The notes beneath the pieces were generated by a model that saw only the letters and a list, made by a program, of their open reading frames with translations, searched no databases and was not told the origin of the DNA. Positions 52,360-63,852 of a DNA stretch of 64,000 nt are shown piece by piece (position 1 is the first letter of the stretch; each line of letters opens with the position of its first letter). This DNA comes from Metarhizium brunneum (Eukaryota; Ascomycota; Sordariomycetes; Hypocreales; Clavicipitaceae). The stretch covers positions 4,030,001 to 4,094,000 of the forward strand of contig NC_089427.1 of assembly GCF_013426205.1 (NCBI RefSeq), given 5' to 3'. The position numbers were made by a program, and so were the translations under genes.

Positions 52360-53517
52360 ATGGTGCGCAAGCTCACCAACGCAGTGCAGCCCATATCAAG
52401 GGCGTGCCACTGGCTTGTAGCCACTCGCGTCCGTCGTCGGTGGTTTCTCCGGATTGCCTTGATTGTGTGTCTATTCCCTCTCTTCCTGCAATGGTTTCTG
52501 GCCTACATGGTAGGGGGCGACGCTCGTTTGCTGCCTCCCGAGCTCTCCAAGGCGAAGAACCTGCTCATCGTCACGGCCCACCCTGACGATGAGTGTTTAT
52601 TCTTCTCGCCAAGCATATTGGGCGTTTTGGACAGGAACAAGAGCATCAAAGGCGGCTTGGTCGTCATGTCTACAGGTATGGTGATGAATCTTGTATTCCC
52701 TCCCGCTCATCTACACACGCCACCTTTTCTTTTACCATGAGCACCATCGGACTTGGCCGTTCAACGCAATTCCATTTGCTGATACGTGCCTTTATAGGCA
52801 ATAACTATGGGCTTGGCGAGACCAGAAAGACGGAACTTTTGGGTTCTTGCGGGGCACTTGGCATCGACAAATCTCGGTGCGTTGCTCTAGATCACCCTGA
52901 TTTGCAGGATAATCCCAAGGTCTGGTGGGAAGAGGCCAAGATCAAGCCCATACTGAAGGAGTACATTGAGAAGTGGGACATTGATGCCGTAAGTGATGCT
53001 TCCGCGGGACCAGAACGGCCATACAGCCAACTGACAATCCTCGAAAACAGATCATCACTTTTGATGAAGGTGGTGTGTCGGGCCACATTAACCACCGAGC
53101 CGTCAGCTCTGCGGTGAAGTAAGTGTTTTGCTATCAGCAACTTGCCGAGATATCACAGCTGACTTTTGGCACCCCAGTCAATACGTGGCGGAGAATGAAA
53201 AGGCACCGGCATCGTACATGGTTGTCTCGGTGGCGCTTCCCCGGAAGTACACCTTCCTGTTGGATCTGCCGCTGACTGCACTCTCGTTCCTGTGGAGGAT
53301 TCTCGCCGCCGTCTTCTTCCCGTCGAGCTCAGCGGAGCCCAAGTACAGCGCGCGCGCGTTGATAACAAACACGTGGCATCGTTACAGGATGACCAGGCGA
53401 GCTTTTGCGAGTCACGGCAGCCAGTATACGTGGGATAGACACTTGTACATGATTATCAGTCGCTATGTCTGGTTCAATGATCTGAGGAGGATAGTCGGGA
53501 CGGGAACCGCGGCTTGA
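52360..53517 (+). CDS. N-acetylglucosaminyl-phosphatidylinositol de-N-acetylase (PIG-L)
   Basis: Four exons: 52360-52675, 52798-52988, 53051-53118, 53178-53517 (phases 1, 0, 2), giving 304 residues. Residues 26-48 form the membrane anchor (FLRIALIVCLFPLFLQWF). The de-N-acetylase motif AHPDDE (73-78) is the zinc site, and the second histidine motif GHINHRAV is in the small third exon. STGNNYGLGETRKTELL and DHPDLQDNPKVWW are typical of the family. Family knowledge: second step of GPI-anchor synthesis on the cytosolic face of the ER, needed for anchoring proteins such as the CFEM-type protein at 10.1 kb. The homologue in yeast is GPI12. It is convergent with the S58 peptidase gene, 104 bases between stop codons. 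Confidence 0.93.
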
Positions 53518-53621
53518 TGAAGATGCTTCTTCGGCAGTGTTGCAGAGCGTTGCATACCAAACCAATTAATACTAATTTGTCTGATACATGTTGCGGCTAC
53601 TAAACGTTGGGTGTTTTGTTC

Positions 53622-55086
53622 TCACAAGCCAATCTGGCTGGTATATGACTCAGGTACCAGATCCCGCACGTATCCTCTCCCATGCTTCCTGAGCAGCTCC
53701 TCGACCTCCTTTCTCGGCAGTGCCTTGGCCTCGAATCCGTTGAATCCCTTCATCGTCTCAGCCTCCGTCATGGAATTCAGAAGCGCCTCCTCGGTGGCCT
53801 CGGCGGCGGCAACAAACACCGAGTCAATGAGCATGGATTTCATCGTCTCCACGGTATCCGTCTCCAGCAACGGCGGCAAACTGCTACTCACCCCGTCCCA
53901 TGACGACGGCGATTCCGGAGTATTTGCGGTGGAAAGGGCCATGAAGAACTCGCCGCTAAAGTTCCGCCCGACCCCGTGGCCGGAAACTTGCGAGAGGCCC
54001 ATGCCGGCCCGTTGGGCTATGCGTCTAAGCTGGTGTGGGAGAAGGGGCACATTCGTGCTACAACCGTGTCAGCATTCCGATTCTCCCGTCATGGTGGCCA
54101 TGGGACTTGCATGATGACAACGAGACAGCCTTGACACAACCGTCAGCATGTACCCTGCTACAAGCACAGGACAGCAACTCACTTCCCTCGGCGGCCTTGC
54201 CACTCTCCGGGGCCGTCGGCGCCGCCATGGCCATCTTTCTGGCCTTGAGCATCCTCCCCACGGGCACCCCGTCAATCTGCAGGTCGTCCATGCTGCCATA
54301 GTTGTTCTGCACAATGACGCCAACAGTGTACTCGATGTCCCCGTCGCCTTTCAAGACGCGCGAGCTTGTTCCCGTGCCGGCCTTGAAGCCATGGCTCCGC
54401 ATGGCGTCCCGCCGCCGTGGTTCCCTTCCAGAACAGCCCCCTGGGTTTCGGCGCTCTTGATGGCCGCTAGGACGTGCTCTTCCTCCACGGCACTTTTGAA
54501 TATGTTGTTGAGCAGGCCGTCAAAGGTTTCGCCGACGGTAGGAAATCCATAGTACTGCACCTGGTCAAGCAGGTCCGCGATGCCGTCTTGTCGGAGGCGC
54601 TGGGCCGTCCACCGCCAGGGGTGTCGTAGACTTTGCCCACGCTGACGGTATTCGTGAATGCAATCGGCTGTATGATTCGTCAAATCTTCCGACGGGATCA
54701 CGACCAGGGGAAATGCGAAAATCGTACGCACCGCTCGGGAGAACCCCCATTCGCGGAGTTGGTGCACCCCCGTCCATTCACCAATGCCATTCATGTCGTG
54801 CACCGCCCCGTAGCATGGAATGTAAGTCGTCTTGTCGATGCCTCGGGGGAAGATGACCGTCACACCGGTGTGCACGTCCTCGCCCTTGTTGATGTCTACT
54901 TGGCCGACACGAACGCCTGCCCGACTTGGTCAGTTTTCGTCTTCGTCTGCCCACGAAAATAACCGCCCGACGGTGTACTCGGTACGCACCGGGGACATCG
55001 AGAACAGAATTGCGAGGACCTGTGGGGAAGCGCCCAGGACTATAACCCCAGTCGCGGATCCGGGATGAAGGTTTCTGAGCCACCAT
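53622..55086 (-). CDS. S58/DmpA-type peptidase with two apparent -1 frameshifts
   Basis: Exons from the 5' end: 55086-54990, 54916-54732, 54667-54183, 54129-54111, 54057-53622. The motifs are those of the DmpA/BapA aminopeptidase family: RNSVLDVPGVRVG, HTGVTVIFP, GAVHDMNGIGEWTG, FTNTVSVGKVYD, GETFDGLLNN, EGNHGGGT, GFKAGTGTSSRV (the serine after Thr is the N-terminal nucleophile after self-cleavage) and NVPLLPHQL. Exon 3 (485 nt) holds two breaks, near 54618-54621 and 54404-54407, each missing one base; adding two bases restores the phase at its 3' border. Read literally, the frame stops before the nucleophile serine. The last intron starts with GC (AT|GCAAGT). Family knowledge: hydrolyses N-terminal amino acids of small peptides or amides. 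Either a pseudogene or two consensus errors. About 407 codons in total. Confidence 0.75.
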
Positions 55087-57015
55087 CTTGGAGAATGTAT
55101 TGTCAGAGTCTTCTGTAGACTTGCTTTCGTCTTGTTGAGTTTCGGAATGTGCTTATTGTATTGAGTTGGAGAAGCCACCGGCATGCGGGGTAGAAGTGAA
55201 GTGATTTACACGGCATGACGCCAATTTCATGGGTACAAGTCCCGTCGCAAAGCAATGATTACTGCTATCACGAGGCGGTATAATAGGAGAGTATCATTGT
55301 CATTCAAGATTAAAGCCGCTGTCATGGCTAGCAGTTCACAATGGAGATTCTGTCCTGGACAATCTTTTGTCAGTGTCCGGCTCGCTCTGCCACAATGCTT
55401 GATACAGATACCCTTCCCAGGGTTGTTGAACTCGAGCCGTTTATGAACAAGGCGCCGAAATGGAAGAGCTCAGGTCGGGCCGCCAAACGGTCGTTTTGTC
55501 GCAGTTTGTGGCGAGGGCAAGTAGACAATCTAATCCCGGCCAAACGCAATCGAAATGATCTCTCACGCAAGTTTCCGCATTTATTAGCTTCTTAAAAAGT
55601 CCCCATTTTGGTTGGAGTGGCCGTTGATGCTCGCACTTGGCCGGTCGATCGTGTACTTCACCACGGAACCCGCGGCCAACACAGCAGCCCACCCAGACCG
55701 TATGGCTGAGGACACTGCCACCGCAGTGTACCCGAGTGCATGCGATGGCCTGTAAAGCGTTTCGTCCTCGGCAAGAGTCCGAGGGGATTGGAAGATTGGG
55801 CTTATATGTGAAGATTTGCTGGCGTCTTGGCACATGGCGCAGGAGGTGGCTTAGAAATTGGCATTGCTAATACAATCGGATAGAAGTATATCCAGCCTGG
55901 CTAGTACAAGAATGAGACTTTCATATACATATTCCTGGGTTTTAACTATGTCATGTATAGCTTGTAGAAGAGTGCATTTGCCTATTCATAAGTATATGCT
56001 GATATACCAGGTAGATCATACTGCAGGACATGATGGTTTACCATATAGGCTAGGAGTATCCCGCTAGTTCTCATGGCATTTTTATATCGCGAAAAAATTG
56101 GCATCAAGTGTGCGACCTTGAGCGACGATGTCCATATATTCTGCGAAGGGACTGCTATCTCAAGATTTTGTATTGATTTGGTATACTATTAGCTTGGAAA
56201 TTTATAAAAGAGATTATTAGGATCGCTCTATCTGCAAGCAAGTTGGAGAATTAGCATCATCTCCTTAAAATATTATAAGTGTACAAAGAGTGCTTTATTG
56301 GACCTCAGCCTTTCTAATTTATATTCTCCTTCTATGTCTTCATCCATTGCTCCTATCTTATGAACTTGGAGTGAAAATCCCACCAGTTGGCCCTTACCTC
56401 GGCCTCTTTTTTTAAATGTAGTGAAACTAGAAAGCATGCTGTATTAGATGTTCGCTCTCTCTGCTTTATTTGCCTCTTTTTTCCTTGATATTCCACGCTG
56501 ATTAGCGTCTCTTCGAGTATCTTTTCTCGGGACCTTGGGAACCAACTTGGAGATGCTAGGCTCTACCCCTGCACTTTCCTACCAAACATGAGACTTCTAA
56601 GAAGCGTCATTGTCGCACAATTACCACGGTAGCATCTCGAGGCTATCATCATACTATCCAGGCTAGGTTGTGATGGCGAGGGAAATGGAGATAAACAGAG
56701 GAGCCTCAAGCGGCAACCCGACGCATCCAAACACTATGCCGACCATGTAAAAGAACATGGGGATTCTTCGTTATCGATGAAGTGACAAAGTAGCTCCGTA
56801 ACCACTGAGGAAAGCCGACCGAGTTGTAGAAAGCCCTTGGTGCGTTAATACAGCCGCCTCCGAGCTCAGCTCTGTTTCCCCTTTTCTCGATGCTTCTGCG
56901 ACTGCATCTCGCGCGCCAATGTCTTTTCGGCGACCAAGTCTGGAATGCGCCAGTCCACACGTCCAAGTCGCCTTCAGGTCTATCCTGTTCCATGTACAAA
57001 CCAAGTCCAATACGC
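55087..57015. other. intergenic region with an AT-rich core
   Basis: The first 300 bases are the promoter of the peptidase gene. From about 55870 to 56640 the sequence is AT-rich, without ORFs beyond 70 codons; it may be a decayed transposable element, but I cannot find ends or a domain. ORFs at 56706-57382 are shadows of the next gene's 3' region or chance. Confidence 0.4.
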
Positions 57016-58210
57016 CTAGTCGTTCTTCCTTGGCTCTCGTCGAGGTCGCAGCGAAGTGAGGATTTCCTCTCTCATCAGCCAGGCTACCCACCACAGACTT
57101 CCAGGCCCAAAAAGTACACCTACAATGAGACCGAGACTGGTGATTTTGGCCCAACTGGTTTCTATTAATCCGGCCGTCTTCAGGTCTCTGAACTGGTAGC
57201 CCAGCCACGTCAGGGCCGAGCCAAAAACACAAATATAGTCGAATTGGAGAAGTGTGCCCAAGGCGGCTCCAGGGTCTGCTGCGGATTGCCAAAAGTATTT
57301 GGGCACGTACACCTCGCTCCACGAGTAATGCGAACTCATCAGGACGTACCAATAGGTGCCTACATTGACCATGCCCAGGCAAACTGCCGTCAGTCTTGTA
57401 GCTTTCAGCCCATTATGCAACTTGACGCGCTTGGACAAGCTCGTGGGCATCATGGGGAGCAGTTGACGCAAAGTCCAGAGCATGCCACAGAAACCCAGGA
57501 ACAGAATGGCACCCCATAGCCCGAACAATTGCCAGGCCCAGTTCCACCAGTGTCGTGCAGAGAAGTCCGGGCCCAGGAAGGATTCAAAGTGAGGAACATA
57601 GAATGACAAGGCCACGGCAGGCAGCACAGAAAGAGCCGACGAGTCGCGGAGCTCCTCGGGTCCGTTGCTGGACACCAGCTTGGACAAGGTAGTTGATCCA
57701 TGCAGAAAGTAAAAGTACACAGGCAGAAGCAGTCCTGCCGTGGTAAGCTGTGCCAAAAGACTCCCCAATACGGTCCTGCAGTAAAAATGATCAGCATTCG
57801 CCGTCAGGAATAAAGGGCAGGGGAGCATACCAAAGCAGCAATTGGGACCCGTGAGCGCGGCGACACGACTCCAGAAGCAAAGCCGCGTAAATGGAACCAA
57901 ATTGTGCCAAAAAGTCCAATGCGTGCCAGTAGTAAGGCGAGTCTGGGCGGAACTGAAGCAGGCCAAAGGACGTGACAAGATCCCCGACAATCTGGTCTAG
58001 CCAGTCGATGCCTGTGAAGCGGTCGAGTAACGGGACAGTGGCGCCATTGGACTCGTAACGCAACGCCTCGCGCATGTGTCTGATTACCGGCGCAATGGTC
58101 GAGACACCCAGGAGGGATGGGACAATGAGAAGAGACCACAGGAGAATCGGCAAAGCTTCGAGGCGACGGTTGCCATTTGGAGGCGGAATGGCGACTGGCT
58201 TGGGCGTCAT
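57016..58210 (-). CDS. multi-pass integral membrane protein, family not assigned
   Basis: Two exons, 58210-57831 and 57775-57016 (donor GTATGC, acceptor TGCAG, phase 2), giving 379 residues. About seven or eight hydrophobic segments are visible, starting with LPILLWSLLIVPSLLGV (about 20-36) and ending with SLGLIVGVLFGPGSLWWVAW, followed by a basic tail (RPRREPRKND). Features such as YYWHALDFLAQFGSIYAALL, GLLLPVYFYFLHGST and MVNVGTYWYVLMSSHY resemble fungal membrane proteins that occur both alone and in meroterpenoid or indole-diterpene clusters, but no such cluster is here. I do not assign a reaction. It is divergent from the GH16 gene. Confidence 0.72.
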
Positions 58211-58853
58211 TGTGTCGCTGGGTCGATGGAGGTTGTCTGGAGGTATCGCGGCGTGGATGAAGCAGCAGTCTAGTCGTGATCAGTCAGGGGTGATTGATTG
58301 ATGGACGCTTGTACGACAGAATCAATTGATGCCTCCAGACGCCGACAGCATTGTGCGGCTTCTTTCAGACTCACTCTTGGCGCCATTACCCGGTAAGCAT
58401 TTCTATCGTTTCGTCATTTCTTGCATTAATAAAAAACCATTGTAGGGGCGAGCAGATTTTTATTTAGATCAATGAGGACACATTTCCTATATAGGGTAGC
58501 CAATTGGATCAACCAGCCACGCCGGTGGCTCGTGCATCACGAAGGTTAGGGTTACCTGTCATGATGGCAGAGCAAAGACGGACACAATAGCAGTCGCACG
58601 AGAGAGACCAAATGTCAAACTTGTCCACATTCCCGAGTGATTACTTCACTGTCTTTTCTGCGACTTTGCTCCGCCGTTTGCTGTTCAAGCATGCACACAG
58701 CCACTCCATCGTCGTAGTCAGGTGACGTCACGCCCAACCTTGGCGTGGAGCTGCGAGCCCGCGTCCCAACATCTCAAATATTACGCAACTTTCAAGGTCA
58801 GACCTTGGCCCAGCTCGGGTGACTACATTTTGTACATTGTATACTGCCGCAAC
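58211..58853. promoter_or_regulatory. divergent region between the membrane protein and GH16 genes
   Basis: About 640 bases without a supported gene between two genes read away from each other. It holds a GATTGATTGATTGATGG-like repeat near 58290 and the word AGGTTAGGGTTACC near 58543. No specific operator recognised. Confidence 0.4.
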
Positions 58854-59855
58854 ATGTCCTGGAAGGATAAGCTCAAGGGCCTCAAGGCCGACTTTGAGAG
58901 CATGATCCATCCCAGAGATCAGGCTCAAGATCAGCAACCGCCTCCACCACCGATGGCTTCCAGGCCGCCGCCAGGTCCCAGCCCGAGCTTCCACACTTAT
59001 TGGGTTCCGAGATTGTACCCAGACACGCCTGTCCATGTGGAATGGGACGCGAAACTGGGCAACGGGCCTGACGGTTGGGGAAACCAGGAGCTGGAACACT
59101 ACACCGCTGCTCCCGAGAATTCGTTCCAGTACGATCATCTCACCTCCCCTCTCGCCTCATGGAGCTGGACACTTGTGATGAATGATCATGGCTAACCTTT
59201 GACGTGTAGCACCCCAAACGGGCAGCTCGTCATTCGAGCTCTGGCAAACAATTCCTCACCCAGCCCCGAGCAGAAATATACCTCGGCCCGCCTGGTGAGC
59301 AGGCATACCCTCGAGCGAGACCAAGGTGTCCTTACTGCCGTCATCACGTCCCCCTGCGCAGAGGGCATCTGGCCTGCATTCTGGCTCCTGCCCCAAGAGC
59401 CGTTCAGCTGGCCCGTAGATGGAGAAATCGACATTGCAGAGACGTGGAACGGCGACCACGAGAACAGGACATGCCTGCATTGGGGACAGCACCACGAGGC
59501 TGACAAGCATCGCGTTCTGGGGACAAAGATCCCCGATATGCATGCCCGACCCGTTCGCTACGACTTTGCATGGCAGCAGCCGGGTGGTCAGCCAGGACAG
59601 GGGAGGATGATTTGGTACATTGACGGTAGGCCTGTCATGAAGGCGCCGATACCAGAGGGGACGCGGCCGATGAGGGAAATGACCATCTTGTTGAATGTTG
59701 CCATGGGCGGGAATGTGTGTGCCGGGAAGACACCGGCCGACGGCTACTATGACATGGTTGTTTACACCATGTACTTGGCCAGTGAGCTGGAACATGGTGG
59801 TTGGGAACGCTTCGAGTCGGACTGGGGAAGTGCGCCATCTGGAAATACCTACTAG
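58854..59855 (+). CDS. GH16 family glycoside hydrolase (beta-glucanase-like), no signal peptide
   Basis: Two exons, 58854-59128 and 59210-59855 (donor GTACGA, acceptor GTGTAG, branch GGCTAACC, phase 2), giving 306 residues. The GH16 catalytic motif is present as GEIDIAETWNG (163-173), with Glu164 the expected nucleophile and Glu169 the acid/base. WNGNGPDGWGNQELEHY-type features are seen near 70-83 and IWPAFWLLPQ at 145-154, both typical of fungal and bacterial beta-1,3- or 1,3/1,4-glucanases. The N terminus (MSWKDKLKGLKADFESM, then a Pro-rich linker) is charged and lacks a signal peptide, unlike most members. Family knowledge: hydrolyses beta-1,3 glucans; location here is uncertain and may be intracellular or non-classical. 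The upstream sequence shows no missed signal-peptide exon that I can support. Confidence 0.88.
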
Positions 59856-60518
59856 CTTTGACGGACAAACAAGACCGCTTTATGCAGGAGATTTAATAGG
59901 AGGAGAGCTTCTTTTTTGTTGCTGATAAGAGTGGTATCCCATGCACAAGAAGCCTACATGAGACAGCATCCCGCAGCGTCGCCGCTCCCCTTGGATGCCT
60001 CAATCCACGTTGGCGACGAAGATGCAATGCTCGATTGCCCTGGCTCTCGCTCAAAATAGACTCACCGTTTCTTGGATATCCCAGTTTCTGACCAAGGCGT
60101 CTGTACCTGGCCTCCAGCTGTACAGCTAAAAGGCCCCGGCACATGGATGGAGAGCTTTGTTTCGTCCTAATCTCTGTGGAATATGCTCCAGAAACCCGCG
60201 GCTGTCGTGACGGTTGGTTGGAACTTGAATCGTTGCTTGCCAGAGCCAACACAGGGGATCGTCAAGCGGGCACATCCGGAGCATGAAGCACTGCACACTT
60301 GCGTTAGTGTGGCCGATGACTCTCAAAACACATTGTTCCATGCCGTGTCTTGCAGGATCGTGTACCCTGTCGCATGACGAATTTGACCTGTGCAGACCAA
60401 GACCAAGACCACACCACGTCCACGCATCAACACCGTCGTGTGGTCCATCAAGGCCTGCCATCCGCAGACCAGACTCATCTGATGCGCTACATCCATTCAA
60501 TTTTGTCTGGTCGCTTCG
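59856..60518. other. intergenic region, no gene seen
   Basis: Only overlapping ORFs of 60-136 codons without domains. The last 150 bases before 60519 should hold the promoter of the DUF4419 gene. Confidence 0.4.
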
Positions 60519-61840
60519 ATGCCCGCCATACTGCACCTACAGTCCCCGTCTAGCCCCCCGGCCGTCGGCACCAGCCAGGACCGGCCAAGATCCGTCGCCT
60601 TGGATCTTATCCCAGACCGAGCCAAAAGTTGGCGAGTGTTGCACACATCCGTCTCCGATGCTGATGACGGCACTGTAGTGCCGCACAGCAATGGCTTCGT
60701 CTGGACAGTGCTTCGTGCCTGGCAGCAAGATCAGCACCTCGAGCTACGGCCCGACGACGTGTGGCTTTCTGTGCTGACGCAGTTCAGCTTCTATCTCAAC
60801 GGCGAGAATCGTTCTGAAGCCCTGCGTGACCGCTTCGTCAACCATGCGGGGCGCCGCCGCCTTGAGATTGCCTATCCGCATTGCCAGACAGTGGAACAGG
60901 TCGATGTGCCTGCCATGACGCAGCGATTCGTCGACATGATTCGCGAGCATCTGGTCGATGATACTTTGGCCGACTGGCTACTCCCCGTCTTCAGTACCAC
61001 GCTGCCCAGGGACAAAACTATAGCCGCAGCCGCCTTCCTCGGTACCATGAGCGAATATTTGGCTACGCTGCTATTTTGGGTTGCAGCTTTCCTTCCGTCA
61101 CACTGCACGGCGAGCGTGAGGACTGGGTCGACCTGCTGGGGCGCATGGCCCGGCTCGCCGAGTTTGATACTTCTGGCAACGACATGGACAACGAGGGCAA
61201 TGGGGCTGATTCGGAGTCCCGGTGCCGTCCCATGGTGCAGTGGTCTCGTGCCCTCACCGTCGTCGTCGAGTTCATGGTCGCCAGCTTCGACCGGCCGAAC
61301 GACGAGCGTGTACACGACTTTTGGAGACGAGCCTGCCACTCAGTTGGCAGTGAAGCTTCTGGTGAGCCCAGCACCATGTCCGGCTGGCTGACGGCCTTTT
61401 GCTGGTGGCGCGCCGACGGCGCCGCTCAAAGGGCGTACAGCGACTCGGAGCTCGCTGAGCTGGAGCAACTGCGAGGCCATGGCCCGAGACTCAAGCTTGG
61501 CGCCGTCGAATTTCCCATTATCAACCAGGAAGAGATTCCATCTGCGTATACTGAAGCCAGTATAACCTTCCACCTCGCGGATGGGAAGAAGCTGGCTACC
61601 GTACTCACCGCAGGATCCAAGGGCGCCAGGTTGCTGGACAAGCAAGGCAGCGCCGTGCAACCCTTTTCCTGCTGGTGGCTGTTGACGCATGAGAAGAAAG
61701 GTCTTTGGCGAATTTCTCAACGGGAACCACTGGTTGTAAAACGAAAAGGCGCCAGGGCCGGAGACAAAAGAAAAAGACCCCGAGCAACGGCAAGCGTACA
61801 GCCGAGCCAACAGCGGAAGATGACATTGGATGAGCAGTAG
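60519..61840 (+). CDS. DUF4419-domain protein with an apparent -1 frameshift
   Basis: Not assigned a function. The frame from 60519 runs to about 61058 and then continues one frame over to the stop at 61838-61840; together about 440 codons, the normal size for DUF4419 proteins. The first part has GFVWTVLRAWQQDQHLELRPDDVWLSVLTQF and GTMSEY; the second continues with GCSFPSVTLHGEREDW, ALTVVVEFMVASFD, GWLTAFCWW and a basic C terminus (KRKGARAGDKRKRPR), a possible nuclear signal. The break is in the T run ATTTGG (61058-61060); one more T would keep the frame. No intron fits at this place. Family knowledge: uncharacterised fungal and bacterial proteins, some near stress or restriction-like genes. 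Pseudogene or sequence error. Confidence 0.72.
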
Positions 61841-63020
61841 TATAAAAAACAAGAAATATAATAGTTATAGCACGTAAAGATATTAGTGGTATCTTGACTC
61901 GGCGATGGAAAATAGTGAATAAACAGGAACATGAGGCGCATTCGGGTTTCCCATGAATAACTCTTTGTGAACTGCAAAGCGTCTGGTTACTATTAATTGC
62001 TCTTGGAGGTCGTCTTTCGCCGTAAAGGACTGGCCAGGGCCTGGTTCAACAGCACGCCCATCGTACGAAGACAGGTTTCTGCTTGGCTGGCGTGAACTTG
62101 ATCTAGGCCATTAACCTGGAATGCCATTACAGTAACTCATAAGACCTGGTTTCAGTCATGTACAAACGTGGTGCTGTGTTAATTCTAGTGCCTCCCGTTG
62201 CACCGTTGAGAAACAGCGCAGCAGTCAAGCGCCTCAAACCCCGAGCACCAATTACCATATTGCTTTGACTCTGCTCGCAAAACGGGTAGCAGTAGCACGC
62301 TGCAACGTATCATTAAGCCATCGGCTTCTGAGACAACCCGAAATTATTTACGCCCCGAGCCCATGAGGTCGCTTACCATGTAAGAAGCACTTTGGTTTCC
62401 GCGAGCGAGGAGCAAAGTAGACTGGAGCGATTGATGGGAATACAGTCACCGACGAGCAGGCAATTACTCTATGATGAATTGCCTTGCGAGTCACAATCGC
62501 GTGGATTCAGGCGCCAAGTAGACTCCATGTGAGCCTCGAGCTCGGACAACGCAGGCAGCCAAAATGCTTCGCCCCATGAAAAGAATGCCCACATATTTGC
62601 GCAAATAAAAATGAAACTTCATCATCTTATATAGTGGTTGCATATACATATCTTCTTTGACGAAAAATCCATCTAATTATCATGTGTGCCATGGGTCATC
62701 AGCAATGGCATGCAAAGGAACGCTCTGCGTTCCTTTTGTCGCGACGTTGAATCCGAGTTTAGAAAGACGTGAGACAAAGGTTTCACGAACACGCCTAGGA
62801 CAGATTATTGTAGAAAGCCCAGCCCGAGTGACATGGAAAGGAGAAATAGCCGTGTTTAGAGCCATGGATCACCAATTCCGTCACATTCGGGCATGGTGAA
62901 TGGTAATTTTCTCATGGAAGTCGGGCAGCTTCTATTTGCTTTATATTTGCGCCTAGTGATTTCCAGATCCTGTATTATCATTTGCGTTGACGAGCCGAGC
63001 CTGATTTTTCATGTTGTACA
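61841..63020. other. intergenic region, no gene seen
   Basis: Mostly AT-rich without ORFs over 86 codons. A TATATAGT word near 62630 lies far upstream of the next gene. Nothing else is supported. Confidence 0.4.
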
Positions 63021-63852
63021 ATGCCATCTGTCGCCTTTCTTGCCGCCGTGATCATGGCATTCTCATCCGCCGTCGACTCGGCTGCAACTCGCGTGTAAGT
63101 GTTTCGTAGAGCCCCCAAGTCGCGCTCTCTTGAAAAATGACCTGTTGCCAACTGACATTAGCAAGGCGCCCATGAAAAAGCGCGGCCTTGATTGCGACAC
63201 GCTGGTATATGGCCTCACCGAAAAAGACTGTGACCACATGTCAAGTATTGGCATGGCGGCCCAAGGGCTGAACGCCGAGTCCCAGTCCGAGGCCAACATC
63301 TGGATAGGTGACGATGGCCCCAACACGATTACTTTCACCAACGTGGGCGACGAGCCCGTGACGGTCATTGTTTGGCATTTCCCTATAGGCGACAACGAAG
63401 CCAGCTTCGTGCAACAACGGACACCCGAGGTCTCGTACTCGCTGCCAGAGCAGGGCGACCAGGTGACTGTGTCCATGGAGAATGGCGTATCTGGCGGCTG
63501 GTCTGCTCTCGTTGACCACGAGACTAGGCTTACTCCATACGGGCAAATCGACAACACCTGGGGCGAGTTTACAAGTGGGCGCCATGCCACGGTCAACATA
63601 TCTCGCGAGGTCAACATGTCGGGGTCGCCCATGAGTGCTTACACCGAGGGAGGGTGCATAACCGACATGGATACATGTGTATTTCTTTGTAAATACGGCG
63701 ACACGTGCTGGGAGTCGGGATCCTATGTGCTTGAGGAATGCGAGGCGGGCAGCCAGCCCGGAGCCAATTTTGGACTGAATGGCAGGGGTGATCCTGAAGG
63801 CGGTTGTCAGGGATGGGAGGATGGCGGGCATGTCGACGTTGATTTGGGATAG
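63021..63852 (+). CDS. secreted protein with cysteine-containing C terminus, effector-like
   Basis: Two exons, 63021-63094 and 63162-63852 (donor GTAAGT, acceptor ATTAG, phase 2), giving 254 residues. Residues 1-20 form a signal peptide (FLAAVIMAFSSAVDSA). The mature part begins KAPMKKRGLDC, a possible dibasic processing site. The middle is beta-rich (NTITFTNVGDEPVTVIVW, VSGGWSALVDH, YGQIDNTWGEFT) and leads to a C-terminal module with paired cysteines (GGCITDMDTCVFLCKYGDTC). This layout occurs in secreted proteins of insect-, plant- and nematode-associated Hypocreales and other fungi and is annotated as effector-like; function is not established. No GPI signal at the C terminus. Confidence 0.8.

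Noticed and set aside
55870..56640. AT-rich stretch as a transposase gene
   Set aside because: No ORF, ends or motif could be identified; it is described only as possible decayed repeat.
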